Position numbers and translations under genes: made by a program
Notes under the pieces: generated by a model
Databases searched by the model: none
Seen by the model: only the letters and a program-made list of their open reading frames with translations
What the model was told of the DNA's origin: nothing
From: Rhodospirillales bacterium
GTDB lineage: Bacteria; Pseudomonadota; Alphaproteobacteria; Acetobacterales; Acetobacteraceae
Direction of reading: 5' to 3'
DNA length: 64,000 bases
NCBI GenBank assembly: GCA_017304945.1
Contig: JAFKLG010000064.1
Span: 1-64,000, forward strand
Shown here: piece by piece, positions 22,822 through 32,013 of the stretch
Numbering within the stretch: the stretch's first letter is position 1
Layout of the letters: every line of letters begins with the position of its first letter

Positions 22822-23457
22822 TCACGCGCGGCTGGTCGGTGCCTGCCGCCGCGCCTCCTCGGCCGCACGATACAGGTACCAGGTGGCGAGCGAGCGGTAC
22901 GGCGCCCAGGCCAGTCCGATCTCCGCCATTTCCCGCGGCTTCGGCTGCGCCTCCCGTCCGGCCAGCACGCGATACCCCTCCCGCACGCCGAAATCATCGA
23001 CCGGCAGCACGTCCGGCCGGCCGAGGGTGAAGATCATCAGCATCTCGACCGTCCAGCGCCCGACTCCGCGGATCGTGGTGAGCCGCTCGATCAGCGCCGC
23101 ATCGTCCAGCCGCGCGGCGGCGCGGCGGTTCGGTACCGTTCCATCCAGCGTCTTGGCGCAGATGTCCCGCAGCGCGGCGATCTTGCTGGCGGAGAAGCCG
23201 CAGGCCCGCAGGGCCGCGTCGTCCGTCTCCAGCACCCGCAGCGGGTCGGGGAAATCGGCGTCGGGATACAGCGCCGCGAACCGCGCGAGGATCGCCTCCG
23301 CGGCGCGGCCATGGAGCTGCTGGTGCGCGATCGCGCGCATCAGCGCCTCATAGGGGCTGCGCTGCCGCTGGACGCCGAGCCGGGGCGGGCCGACGCGACG
23401 GATCAGGTCGGCGAAGTGCAGGTCGGAACGGAGGTGGCGCAGGCCGTCGCGGGACAT
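22822..23457 (-). CDS. DNA-3-methyladenine glycosylase II (AlkA-like)
   Basis: A 211-residue HhH-GPD protein. SPYEALMRAIAHQQLHGRAA starts the domain, the helix-hairpin-helix is LTTIRGVGRWTVEMLMIF, and the catalytic aspartate lies in LPVDDFGVREGY. It excises alkylated bases in base-excision repair. A further in-frame start at 23487 would add ten residues; MSRDGLRHLR is preferred as the natural beginning. The neighbours give no link to an adaptive response operon. Confidence 0.93.
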   Translation of the reverse strand: MSRDGLRHLRSDLHFADLIRRVGPPRLGVQRQRSPYEALMRAIAHQQLHGRAAEAILARFAALYPDADFPDPLRVLETDDAALRACGFSASKIAALRDICAKTLDGTVPNRRAAARLDDAALIERLTTIRGVGRWTVEMLMIFTLGRPDVLPVDDFGVREGYRVLAGREAQPKPREMAEIGLAWAPYRSLATWYLYRAAEEARRQAPTSRA

Positions 23458-23588
23458 CGCCGCATTCTGCCGGTTCGGACCCGTCACGCAACGGCGATGC
23501 CTGTTGTGCGTTCTCCGGTTGCACGCCGGGGCGGCGCATGCCTTATGTTGATGCTCAGGTGTTGCAGCCTCAGGCCGGGAAGCAAGAG

Positions 23589-23798
23589 ATGTTGCCGCGC
23601 AGCCGCTGGCAGGATCGGGCCGAGGAGGAGCGGGAAGCCAACCGGCAGACCGCGAGCCTTGCGGCCGTCGCCGTCACCCTGGTGTTGCTGATCCTGGGGC
23701 TGCTGCTGGTGCGCGAGCTGGCCGCGGAGTCGAAGCTGGAGGACTGCCTGCTGGCCGGGCGGCGCAACTGCGACCTGCTGGTGACGCCGCACCCGTGA
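23589..23798 (+). CDS. Small single-pass membrane protein
   Basis: A 69-residue protein with a charged N-terminal helix (RWQDRAEEEREANRQT), one strong transmembrane segment (SLAAVAVTLVLLILGLLLV) and a short tail with two cysteines (EDCLLAGRRNCDLL). The N-terminus should be cytoplasmic. An upstream in-frame start at 23538 would add 17 residues of no clear character. Function unknown. Confidence 0.7.
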   Translation: MLPRSRWQDRAEEEREANRQTASLAAVAVTLVLLILGLLLVRELAAESKLEDCLLAGRRNCDLLVTPHP

Positions 23799-23873
23799 CT
23801 TGGGCGGGCGTTCTGGGTAAGAGGGGCGGGCGCCGCAGGGCGCCAGGACGCGAACGCCACGGAGACGCCACCC

Positions 23874-24179
23874 ATGCGGGCCCGCATCTATCAGCCGCCG
23901 AAGAACGCCATGCAGTCGGGCTGGGCCAAGACCACCGCCTGGGTGCTCGAATTCCTCCCGACGCACGCCCGCCGCCCCGACCCGCTGATGGGCTGGATCG
24001 GCGGTGCCGATACGCAGACGCAGGTGCGCCTGCATTTCGAGACCCGGGAGGAGGCGGTCGCCTACGCCGATCGCGCCGGCCTCGCCTACGAGGTCGAACT
24101 GCCGGTCGTCCGCAAGGTGAAGCCCAAGGCCTATGCGGACAATTTCCGCTATGGCCGGCCGGAGAACTGGACCCACTGA
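23874..24179 (+). CDS. NADH dehydrogenase accessory subunit, NDUFS4-like
   Basis: A 101-residue protein matching the ETC complex I conserved region: ARIYQPPKNAMQSGWAKT, WVLEF, then PLMGWIGGADTQTQVRLHF, FETREEAVAYADRAGL and YADNFRYGRPENWTH. It binds the peripheral arm of respiratory complex I, and it is a known alphaproteobacterial/mitochondrial marker. It stands alone, convergent with the SGNH gene downstream. Confidence 0.95.
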   Translation: MRARIYQPPKNAMQSGWAKTTAWVLEFLPTHARRPDPLMGWIGGADTQTQVRLHFETREEAVAYADRAGLAYEVELPVVRKVKPKAYADNFRYGRPENWTH

Positions 24180-24201
24180 CCCGCCGGGTGGCCCCAGCGG
24201 C

Positions 24202-25161
24202 TCACGGACCCCATCTTCCCTCGCGCTGTCCCCGCAGCAGTCCCGCGGCGATCAGCTGCGAGTGGGCGATCTGTGCCGGCTCGTTCAGGTGTTCCGCCGT
24301 GTCGAAGAAGGCGGTGCGCGGATAGCGGCTGCGGTTCGGCAGCTCCAGGAACTCGGCACCGTTGGCCACGTAGATCGCGCGGATCGCCTCCAGGGTCCCG
24401 GCTGGCGGGGGCGAATCGGCAAAGCCGGTCGGCAATCCGCCGACCACCTGCACGCCCGCCGCACGGGCGTGGCGGATGAAGTCGGCGATCAGCGCGGACC
24501 CGTCGCCCTGCCGCACCGCCTCCGCGCTCACATGCGTCGGGCGCGCCGCGGCCAGCACGCCGCGCGACGCGAGGCCCAGCGCCTCGGTATGGCCGACATG
24601 GTCGCCCTGCGCATTGGTCCCCCCGGTCGCCGCACTGCGCGGGTCACGAAAGCCGCGCGCGGCCAGCGCCGTCTCGATCAGGCTCATGACCGCGCCGCGC
24701 AGGTCGGTGGAGAACAGCGCGCCCAACCAGCGCTCCACCGGCAGGCCGGACAGCGTCGCGCGGTCATGCCGCAGCATGATCGCGGCGTCCGGACCGAGCG
24801 TGGTGGCGGCATTCGGGCGCACGTATTGCGCCTCCTCCATCGGCAGATAGACGACGTCGCCGGCGCGCAGCAGCGGGCGCCAGCGCGCGAACAGGTAGTC
24901 GAGCCCGATCCCCACCGCGACGCCGGCATTGACGCAGGGCATCTCCAGCACGGCTTCCATGGTCTCGCAGCGATGCGAGTAGGGCGCGTTGGAGCCGGCA
25001 AGGATGACCAGCTTGGGGCTGGGGACGCTGGCGCCGCGGGCGAGCTTCGCCTCGATCTGCTGCTGCAGGAACCCGAGTGAGAGCGGCCGGTCCAGCACCA
25101 GCCCGAAGGCGAGCGCATAAAGCAGCAGCGAGGCGAGGGCGGCGAGCAGGATCCGGCGCAT
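24202..25161 (-). CDS. SGNH-like/DHHW-type membrane-anchored protein of an acetylation pair
   Basis: About 320 residues. An N-terminal signal anchor (ILLAALASLLLYALAFGLVL) is followed by KLVILAGSNAPYSHRC, which places a Ser/Asn block like the SGNH hydrolase block I. A C-terminal HLNEPAQIAHS could supply the late histidine. It lies 16 bp after the MBOAT gene on the same strand, as AlgJ/AlgX-type partners do with AlgI. It probably passes acetyl groups to a periplasmic glycan. ATG 25161 or GTG 25164 may start it. Confidence 0.75.
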   Translation of the reverse strand: MRRILLAALASLLLYALAFGLVLDRPLSLGFLQQQIEAKLARGASVPSPKLVILAGSNAPYSHRCETMEAVLEMPCVNAGVAVGIGLDYLFARWRPLLRAGDVVYLPMEEAQYVRPNAATTLGPDAAIMLRHDRATLSGLPVERWLGALFSTDLRGAVMSLIETALAARGFRDPRSAATGGTNAQGDHVGHTEALGLASRGVLAAARPTHVSAEAVRQGDGSALIADFIRHARAAGVQVVGGLPTGFADSPPPAGTLEAIRAIYVANGAEFLELPNRSRYPRTAFFDTAEHLNEPAQIAHSQLIAAGLLRGQREGRWGP

Positions 25162-25177
25162 CACTCGGCCCCGCGCA

Positions 25178-26644
25178 TCAGAACTGGAAATACAGGAAGG
25201 GCGCGACCTGGGGCGCGAAGAACAGCGCCTGGACGCTGAGCGCGAAGCCGGCGGTCAGCGTCCAGCCGTGCATCCGCTCGCTCATCGCATGCACGTTCGG
25301 AAGCAGGAGCACGATCGCCCAGCCGAGCAGCAGGCAGGTGGTGACCTCGGGGAAGCTGAGGGTGCGGGCGTCGCCGAGATTGGGCAGCACCGGGACGCCG
25401 GTGGCGATGGCGCCGAGTGGCGGGATCGCCCAGACCAGCATCTGCGGCAGGGCGATCCCGTTCGCCCCCGCCATGCCGCGCAGCATCGCCCAGGTGGCCG
25501 CCATCCCGTCGGCGCGGAACGGCACCCAGGCCAGGGTGACCGCGAGCAGCGTGAGCGCCTGGGCGGGCAGGCGAGGCAGGGCCCATCCGCGGCGTGTCCA
25601 GGCGGCGTGCACGACCAGGAACAGCCCGTGCAGCCCGCCCCACAGTACGAAGGTCCAGGCGGCACCGTGCCACAGGCCGCCCAGCAGCATGGTCAGCATC
25701 AGGTTGACCAGGCGCCGCCGCTGCCCGGCGCGACTGCCGCCCAGCGGGATGTAGAGGTAGTCGCGCAGGAACCGGCTCAGCGTCATGTGCCAGCGGCGCC
25801 AGAAGGCGGTGATCGAGGCCGCCTGGTAGGGGCTGTCGAAGTTGAGCGGGAAGCGTACGTTCAGCATCCGCGCGAGGCCGATCGCCATGTCGGAATAGCC
25901 GGAGAAGTCGAAGTAGATCTGCAGCGCGTAGGCGAGCGCGGCGTACCAGGCCTCGAAGAAGGTCAGCGCCTCCCCGGCGGCGGCGGCATCGAAGCCGCGA
26001 TCGGCGAAGCTGCCGAACGTGTCGGCGAGTACCAGCTTCTTCGCCAGCCCGAGCAGGAACAGCATCAACCCGGCGGTCAGGTTCTCCCGGTTCGGGCGCA
26101 CCAGGTCCGGGGCGGTGAGCTGGGGGATGATCTCCTTCGGCCGCACGATCGGCCCGGCGATCAGATGCGGGAAGAAGGCAATGAAGGCGGCGTAGGGCAG
26201 TGCCCCGGTGTCCTGCCGGTCGCAGCGGGCGCTGTCGACCAGGAACATGATCTGCTGGAAGGTGAAGAAGCTGATCGCGAGCGGCAGGAACAGGTGCAGG
26301 GCCGGTGCGTCGGGGGCCACCGTGTGCAGCAGGAAATCGGCGTATTTGAACCAGCCGAGCAGGCCGAGGTTGAGCGCCACGCCGCCGATCAGCCAGCGTC
26401 GCGCCGGCCTCGCTCGGCCGGCCCGCGCCAGCCGGAGGATGTGCTGCCCGAGCAGGTAATTGAGCGCGATGGAGGCGGCCAGCAGAAGGACGAAGGGCGG
26501 GCGCCACCACGCATAGAAGGCGAAGCTCGCGCAGACCAGCCAGCGCAGCGCCCAGACGCGCCCCGCCAGGCGCCCCAGCAGGAAGAACCCGCCGAGACAC
26601 AGGGGAAGGAAGCCCAGGATGAAGGGTTGCGAGTGGAACAGCAT
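25178..26644 (-). CDS. MBOAT-family O-acyltransferase (AlgI-like)
   Basis: A 488-residue polytopic membrane protein. AlgI landmarks are present: the start MLFHSQPFILGFLPL, ISFFTFQQIMFLVD, FFPHLIAGPIVRP, QIYFDFSGYSDMAIGLARM, FWRRWHMTLSRFLRDYLYIPLGG, and the catalytic His in GGLWHGAAW. It moves acyl (usually acetyl) groups across the inner membrane for O-acetylation of an exported polysaccharide. The partner is the SGNH-like gene downstream. No polymer synthesis genes are nearby, so the substrate is unknown. Confidence 0.93.
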   Translation of the reverse strand: MLFHSQPFILGFLPLCLGGFFLLGRLAGRVWALRWLVCASFAFYAWWRPPFVLLLAASIALNYLLGQHILRLARAGRARPARRWLIGGVALNLGLLGWFKYADFLLHTVAPDAPALHLFLPLAISFFTFQQIMFLVDSARCDRQDTGALPYAAFIAFFPHLIAGPIVRPKEIIPQLTAPDLVRPNRENLTAGLMLFLLGLAKKLVLADTFGSFADRGFDAAAAGEALTFFEAWYAALAYALQIYFDFSGYSDMAIGLARMLNVRFPLNFDSPYQAASITAFWRRWHMTLSRFLRDYLYIPLGGSRAGQRRRLVNLMLTMLLGGLWHGAAWTFVLWGGLHGLFLVVHAAWTRRGWALPRLPAQALTLLAVTLAWVPFRADGMAATWAMLRGMAGANGIALPQMLVWAIPPLGAIATGVPVLPNLGDARTLSFPEVTTCLLLGWAIVLLLPNVHAMSERMHGWTLTAGFALSVQALFFAPQVAPFLYFQF

Positions 26645-26819
26645 CGCTGCCTCGGCCGGTCCGGTGCGCCGGTCCGCCGCGGGACCTCGCCTGCCAGCAT
26701 CGCCCGTGCGGGATAACGGCCGGTAAACGCGCCCGCGGGTCACGGCCGGTCGACGCGGAGCAGGCGCGTGCGCGCGCCCTGTTCCGCTGGCTGGCGATTG
26801 CTGATAGCTGAACGCCGCC

Positions 26820-27974
26820 ATGACCGACGATACGCCCCCCAACCCGGCCTTGCTGCCGGCTGGCCTGCGCGACCTGCTGCCCCCCGAGGCCGAGACCGAG
26901 GCCTCGGCCGTGGAGGCGTTGATGGGCGTCTTCGCCGCGCATGGGTACCAGCGCGTGAAGCCGCCGCTGCTCGAATTTGAGGACAGCCTGCTCGCCGGCT
27001 CCGGCACCGCGGTCGCCGACCAGACCTTCCGGCTGATGGACCCGGACAGCCAGCGCATGATGGGGCTGCGGGCCGACACCACGCCGCAGGTGGCCCGCAT
27101 CGCCACGACCCGGCTCGCCGGCGCGCCGCGGCCGCTGCGCCTCTCCTACGCCGGCCAGTGCCTGCGCGTGCGCGGCAGCCAGCTTGCGCCCGACCGGCAG
27201 ATCGCCCAGGCCGGCATCGAGCTGATCGGCATCGACAGCCCGGCGGCGGACGCCGAGATCGTGCTGGTCGCGGCCGAGGCGCTGGAGGCGGTCGGCCTGA
27301 CCCGGGTCAGCTTCGACCTGACGCTGCCCACGCTGGTGCCGGTGCTGCTCGACGAGGCGGGCTTCGCCGGGGCCGAACGGGCCGCGCTCTCCCGCGCGCT
27401 GGACCGCAAGGATGCCGCGGCGGTGGCGGCGCGGGGCGGTGCGCTCGCGCCGGTGCTGACCGACCTGCTGCTCGCCGCCGGCCCGGCCGATCGGGCGCTC
27501 GCGGCGCTGCAGGCGGCGCGGCTGCCGAACGGCGCCGGCGTGCTGGCGGCGCGTCTCGCCGAGGTGGTCGCGGTGCTGCGCGCCCGTGCCCCCGCGCTGC
27601 GGCTGACCATCGACCCGGTCGAGTTCCGCGGCTTCCGCTACGAAACCGGCGTCTCGGTCACGATCTACGCCCCCGGCCGGCATGAGGAGCTGGGGCGCGG
27701 CGGTCGCTATGTCTGCGGCGACACCGAACCGGCGACGGGCCTGACCCTGTTCCCCGACGCCGTGCTGCGCGTCGCGCCCCCGCGCACGCCGCGGCCGCGC
27801 GTCTTCGTTCCGGCCGAGGCGCCGCAGGCGTCCGCCGCCGCCCTGCGCGCGCGCGGGTTCGCCACCGTCGCCGCCCTCGCCCCGGTTTCCGACCCGGCTG
27901 CCGAAGCGCGCCGGCTGGGCTGCACCCATCTGTTGCGGGGTGACGACGCCGCCCCCCTGACCTCTGGAGACTGA
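26820..27974 (+). CDS. hisZ: ATP phosphoribosyltransferase regulatory subunit
   Basis: A 384-residue HisRS-like protein: [18 protein letters not shown] at the start, [29 protein letters not shown] (motif 2 region), and [13 protein letters not shown] with GRGGRY (motif 3). The aminoacylation contacts of true HisRS are not conserved and it lacks the anticodon domain. HisZ activates short-form HisG in histidine synthesis. purA follows 2 bp after the stop; hisZ-purA is a frequent alphaproteobacterial pair. Confidence 0.95.
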   Translation: MTDDTPPNPALLPAGLRDLLPPEAETEASAVEALMGVFAAHGYQRVKPPLLEFEDSLLAGSGTAVADQTFRLMDPDSQRMMGLRADTTPQVARIATTRLAGAPRPLRLSYAGQCLRVRGSQLAPDRQIAQAGIELIGIDSPAADAEIVLVAAEALEAVGLTRVSFDLTLPTLVPVLLDEAGFAGAERAALSRALDRKDAAAVAARGGALAPVLTDLLLAAGPADRALAALQAARLPNGAGVLAARLAEVVAVLRARAPALRLTIDPVEFRGFRYETGVSVTIYAPGRHEELGRGGRYVCGDTEPATGLTLFPDAVLRVAPPRTPRPRVFVPAEAPQASAAALRARGFATVAALAPVSDPAAEARRLGCTHLLRGDDAAPLTSGD

Positions 27975-27976
27975 CG

Positions 27977-29266
27977 ATGGCCAATGTCGCCGTGATCGGC
28001 GCCCAATGGGGTGACGAGGGAAAGGGCAAGGTGGTGGACTGGCTCGCCAGCCGCGCCGACGTGGTGGTGCGGTTCCAGGGCGGCCACAATGCCGGCCACA
28101 CGCTGGTGGTCGGCAACCAGGTGTACAAGCTGTCCCTGCTGCCCTCCGGCGTCGTCAACGGCAAGCTGGGCGTGATCGGCAATGGCGTCGTGATCGACCC
28201 CGAGGCGCTGCTGGGCGAGATCGACCGCGTCCGCTCCCAGGGTCTCGCCGTCACGCCCGCGAACCTGCGCATCGCCGAGAACGCCGCCCTGATCCTGCCG
28301 CTGCACCCGGCGCTGGACCGCGCGCGGGAGACCGCGCGGGGGGAGCACAAGATCGGCACCACCGGCCGCGGCATCGGCCCGGCCTATGAGGACAAGGTCG
28401 CGCGGCGCGCCATCCGCGTCGCCGATCTCGCCGAACCGGAGACGCTGTCGCACAAGCTCGACGAGCTGCTGCTGCACTACAACACGCTGCTGGCCGGCCT
28501 GGGCGTCGAGACGTTCGAGAAGCAGAAGCTGCTCGACCACCTGCTGGCGCTCGCGCCGAAGATCCTGCCCTTCGCCGAACCGCTCTGGCTGCGCATGGAC
28601 GAGCTGCGCCGCGCCGGCAAGCGCATCCTGTTCGAGGGCGCGCAGGCGGTGATGCTGGACGTGGACCACGGCACCTATCCGTTCGTGACCTCGTCCAACA
28701 CGGTCGCGGCCACCGCCGCGTCCGGCTCCGGCCTCGGCCCCAGCGCGGTCGGGTTCGTGCTGGGGATCGCCAAGGCCTACACGACGCGCGTGGGCTCCGG
28801 CCCATTCCCCACCGAACTGCACGATGCGACCGGGCAGTTGCTGGGCGATCGCGGGCAGGAGTTCGGCACCGTCACCGGCCGCCGCCGCCGCTGCGGCTGG
28901 TTCGACGCCGCGCTGGTGCGCCAGGGCGTGAAGGTCGGCGGCGTGCACGGGCTCGCGCTGACCAAGCTCGACGTGCTGGACGGGTTGCCGGAGCTGAAGA
29001 TCTGCACCGGCTATCGGATCGAGGGCGCGCTGGTGCGCCACCTGCCGGCGGCACCGGGCGCCCAGGCGAAGGCCGCGCCCGAATACGAGGTGATGGAAGG
29101 CTGGTCCGCGTCGACCAGGGGCGCGCGGTCCTGGGCCGACCTGCCCGCACAGGCGGTCAAATACGTGCGCCGGATCGAGGAACTAGTCGAGGCGCCGGTG
29201 ACCCTGCTGTCCACCAGCCCGGAGCGGGAGGACACGATCCTGATGAAGGATCCGTTCGAGGGCTGA
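27977..29266 (+). CDS. purA: Adenylosuccinate synthetase
   Basis: A 429-residue protein with every signature: [18 protein letters not shown] (P-loop), [51 protein letters not shown] and the [11 protein letters not shown] segment. It makes adenylosuccinate from IMP and aspartate with GTP, the first step to AMP. Length is normal. It forms an operon with hisZ. Confidence 0.98.
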   Translation: MANVAVIGAQWGDEGKGKVVDWLASRADVVVRFQGGHNAGHTLVVGNQVYKLSLLPSGVVNGKLGVIGNGVVIDPEALLGEIDRVRSQGLAVTPANLRIAENAALILPLHPALDRARETARGEHKIGTTGRGIGPAYEDKVARRAIRVADLAEPETLSHKLDELLLHYNTLLAGLGVETFEKQKLLDHLLALAPKILPFAEPLWLRMDELRRAGKRILFEGAQAVMLDVDHGTYPFVTSSNTVAATAASGSGLGPSAVGFVLGIAKAYTTRVGSGPFPTELHDATGQLLGDRGQEFGTVTGRRRRCGWFDAALVRQGVKVGGVHGLALTKLDVLDGLPELKICTGYRIEGALVRHLPAAPGAQAKAAPEYEVMEGWSASTRGARSWADLPAQAVKYVRRIEELVEAPVTLLSTSPEREDTILMKDPFEG

Positions 29267-29400
29267 TCGCGCGCCGGCCGGCCTGACCGCTGATCCCGGC
29301 CGGTGGTCGGGCGGGGCAGCGGGGCCACGCCGCGGGGCCGGTTTACTCCGGCGAAACCTTTGCGGCGCAGGATCGCGGGGCCGCTGCGATCCGAACCGTC

Positions 29401-31371
29401 ATGGCCCTGCCGCCCGAATCACGTCTCTTCGCGGAGCAGTTCGCAATCGAACTCGACTCCCCGCTGCTCGGCGCGGCCGGCGAGCTCACCGCCTATGCCG
29501 CGACCGATCGCCGCGCCGGGGCGCCCGATCTCATGGCGATCGCCGTGCCGCATCGTATCCCGGCTCGGTCACGCGCGCTCCAGCTCCTCGAAGGGCCGCA
29601 ACCCGGTCTGCTCGGTCCGCTCGGGCATGGGGTCGGTCCGGCGCCCAACGACGAGGCGGCGTACTACGTGGTCACCCAGCGGCCCCCCGGACCGTCGCTC
29701 GCCGAGACCCTGCGGCCGTGGTCGGAAACCGCGCTGATCGAACTCGTCCTGCGCCCGGTCGCGCATGTGCTGGAGCGGTTGCAGGCGATCGGGGTCACCC
29801 ATCGCGGCATCCGGCTCAACAACGTGTTTCAGGCGCGCGACGGCCACCCGGTGATCCTGGGGCAAGCCTGGGCCACGCCCCCGGCCATGCTGCAGCCCGC
29901 GCTCTACGAGCCGCCCTATTCCGCCATGTGCCTGCCCGCCGGACGCGGGGAGGGGACGATCGCCGACGATGTCTACGCCCTGGGCGCGCTGCTCGTGGTG
30001 TTGTCGCTGGGGCAGGTGCCGGCGGTGGCGTCGGACGACACGGCGATGCTCCGCCGCAAGATCGAGGTCGGCAGCTTTCACGCGATCGCCGGCGACTCCC
30101 GCCTGCCGCCGGCGATCGCGGATCTCGCGCGCGGCATGCTGGCCGAGGATCCCGACCACCGTCCGACCCCGGCCCTGCTGCTCGACCCGTCCGCGGCGCG
30201 CGGGCGCCGGGTGGCCGCACGGCCGCCGCGCCGCGCGCAGCGTCCGTTCCACCTCGCCGGCATGTCGGTCTGGGATACGCGGACGCTCGCCTTCGCCATG
30301 GCGATGCAGCCGGAACAAGGGCTGCAGGCGATGGTCAGCGGCACCGTGACGCAGTGGCTGCGCCGTGGGCTGGGGGATGCCGGCATGGGCTCCCGGCTGG
30401 ATGAGATGATGCGCCACCGCGTCGGCGACGGCGCGGCCGAACGCGGTGCGGATGCCTTCGCGGTGATGCGCATGGTGGTCATGCTGGATCCGCTCGCTCC
30501 GCTCTGCTGGCGCGGGATCGCGCTGTGGCCGGATGGGCTGGGTGCCGCACTGGCCGCGGCGATCGGCGTCGACTCCCATGCCATGGCGCGGCTCGACGAG
30601 ATCGTCGCCACCGAGGCGATCGCGAGCTGGGCGATGCTGCGCCAGGACCACTGCGATTACGGCCTGCTGCGGATGGAGGCGCGCCAGCATCGCGCGCTGG
30701 TGCAGATTCGGGGGCCGGCGGGCGGGTTGCTGCGTCTCGCCTACACGCTGTGTCCGCTGCTGCCCTGCGGCAGCCCGCTGGTGGCGGCGCGCTCGCCGGT
30801 CGGCGCGGCGGACATGCCGCCCGCGCTGGAGCGCGCGGCGAAGACGGTGGACATCAAGACCCCGCCGGTGGATGCGCATATCGCGGCATTCCTTGCCGCC
30901 CGCTCGGAACGCCGGCTCGAGGCCGAGACCAACGGGCTGGTCGGCAATGGGGACGAGAACGGGGTGGCATTGGCGCGGCTGCGGCTGCTCGCGCAATTGC
31001 AGCTCCGCTACTACCAGAAGCCGCTGCCCGCCTTGTGCGCCTGGGTCGGCAGCCATTGCCAGCCGCTGATCGATTCGTGGCAGAACCGGCCGCGCCGCGC
31101 CGCGCTGGAGACGAAGCTGAAGGATCTGACCGCGGCGGGGTTCCTGCCCCCGATCGTCGGCCTGTTCGAGGACGCGGCCGCCCGCGCGGAGGATGCTCTC
31201 GGCGCGCAGCAGGCCGCCCTGGCCGTTGCGCAGATCGACGTGGAACTCGCGCAGATCGCGGCGGCGGGGGAGGAGCGGGCAATGACGGCGCGTCGGATCG
31301 GGCAGGAGATCGCGGCCGGGGCCGGGCTGCTGGCGCTGGCGAGCGTGCTCGCCATGACCGCGTTCGGGTGA
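29401..31371 (+). CDS. Pseudokinase-domain membrane-anchored protein
   Basis: A 656-residue protein. Residues about 30-270 follow a protein-kinase fold (YYVVTQRPPGPSLAETL hinge region; a GTIADDVYALGALLVVLSLG helix F pattern; a GMLAEDPDHRPTPALLL end). The catalytic loop reads THRGIRLNNVF, so the catalytic Asp of HRD is Gly, and the DFG position reads LGQAW; it should be inactive. The middle is unlike any domain I know. Residues about 580-656 are coiled coil, then a C-terminal transmembrane segment (GAGLLALASVLAMTAF). The small membrane gene follows after 6 bp. Confidence 0.75.
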   Translation: MALPPESRLFAEQFAIELDSPLLGAAGELTAYAATDRRAGAPDLMAIAVPHRIPARSRALQLLEGPQPGLLGPLGHGVGPAPNDEAAYYVVTQRPPGPSLAETLRPWSETALIELVLRPVAHVLERLQAIGVTHRGIRLNNVFQARDGHPVILGQAWATPPAMLQPALYEPPYSAMCLPAGRGEGTIADDVYALGALLVVLSLGQVPAVASDDTAMLRRKIEVGSFHAIAGDSRLPPAIADLARGMLAEDPDHRPTPALLLDPSAARGRRVAARPPRRAQRPFHLAGMSVWDTRTLAFAMAMQPEQGLQAMVSGTVTQWLRRGLGDAGMGSRLDEMMRHRVGDGAAERGADAFAVMRMVVMLDPLAPLCWRGIALWPDGLGAALAAAIGVDSHAMARLDEIVATEAIASWAMLRQDHCDYGLLRMEARQHRALVQIRGPAGGLLRLAYTLCPLLPCGSPLVAARSPVGAADMPPALERAAKTVDIKTPPVDAHIAAFLAARSERRLEAETNGLVGNGDENGVALARLRLLAQLQLRYYQKPLPALCAWVGSHCQPLIDSWQNRPRRAALETKLKDLTAAGFLPPIVGLFEDAAARAEDALGAQQAALAVAQIDVELAQIAAAGEERAMTARRIGQEIAAGAGLLALASVLAMTAFG

Positions 31372-31377
31372 GGGGCG

Positions 31378-31827
31378 ATGGCGCGGGCGCAGCGGCAGCC
31401 GAAGCGGCATTCCCTGGTCTGGCTGCAGGGCCTCGCCTGCGGCGCGCTGGCGGCGCTGGTGCCGTCGCTCGCGCTGATGGTGGGGATCCTGCTGGGCCCG
31501 GGGCTGGTCACGCTGGTGCTGGATCAGGAACCGACCAAGCCGGTCGCGCGGGCGGTGCTGCTGTGCGGCGTCGCGGCGATCGTGGACCCGATTCGCCAGC
31601 TCTGGAGTGCGGGGCACGGCTTGGAGGCGAGCCTGGCGCTGGCGGGGGACCTGCGTGTGGTCGGGGCGGCCTGGAGCGCGGCGGCGGCGGGGTGGCTGCT
31701 GGCGGAGCTGGCCCCGGTGGTGGTGCGGGTGGTGCTGGAGGCGGGCGGGCGGGCGCGCGCGGTCCAGTTGCGGGCGGCGCGGGCACGGCTGGCTGAGCAG
31801 TGGGGGCTGCCCGCGGGGGAGGGGTGA
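31378..31827 (+). CDS. Membrane protein paired with the pseudokinase
   Basis: A 149-residue protein with two to three hydrophobic segments (LACGALAALVPSLALMVGILLG, LLCGVAAIVDP, and AWSAAAAGWLLAELAPVVV) and a basic C-terminal helix (RARAVQLRAARARLAEQW). It is 6 bp after the pseudokinase gene, so the two likely make one membrane complex. No family recognised. Confidence 0.7.
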   Translation: MARAQRQPKRHSLVWLQGLACGALAALVPSLALMVGILLGPGLVTLVLDQEPTKPVARAVLLCGVAAIVDPIRQLWSAGHGLEASLALAGDLRVVGAAWSAAAAGWLLAELAPVVVRVVLEAGGRARAVQLRAARARLAEQWGLPAGEG

Positions 31828-32013
31828 GGGCGGGGCCGGGCCCGGCCTGAACATTGGGAGGGTGGAGTCGCGGCGCCCGGCCTGAACGAGTTGAGGTCGG
31901 CGGGCGTCCGGGACCGAAAGCCGCATTCCGCTTCCGCGTGTGGCGAGGAAGCGGCTGTACAGACGCGTCGCCCCGCCCGCCCCGCTGAACACGGGGCGAG
32001 AGGTTCGGCGGTG

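Noticed and set aside
25161..27929. 922-codon open frame across the MBOAT and hisZ genes
   Set aside because: It runs out of frame through two certain genes and reads as Arg/Pro/Gly-rich low complexity.
29569..31992. 807-codon open frame antisense to the pseudokinase
   Set aside because: Arg/His/Pro/Gln-rich low complexity without domains, typical shadow of a high-GC gene.
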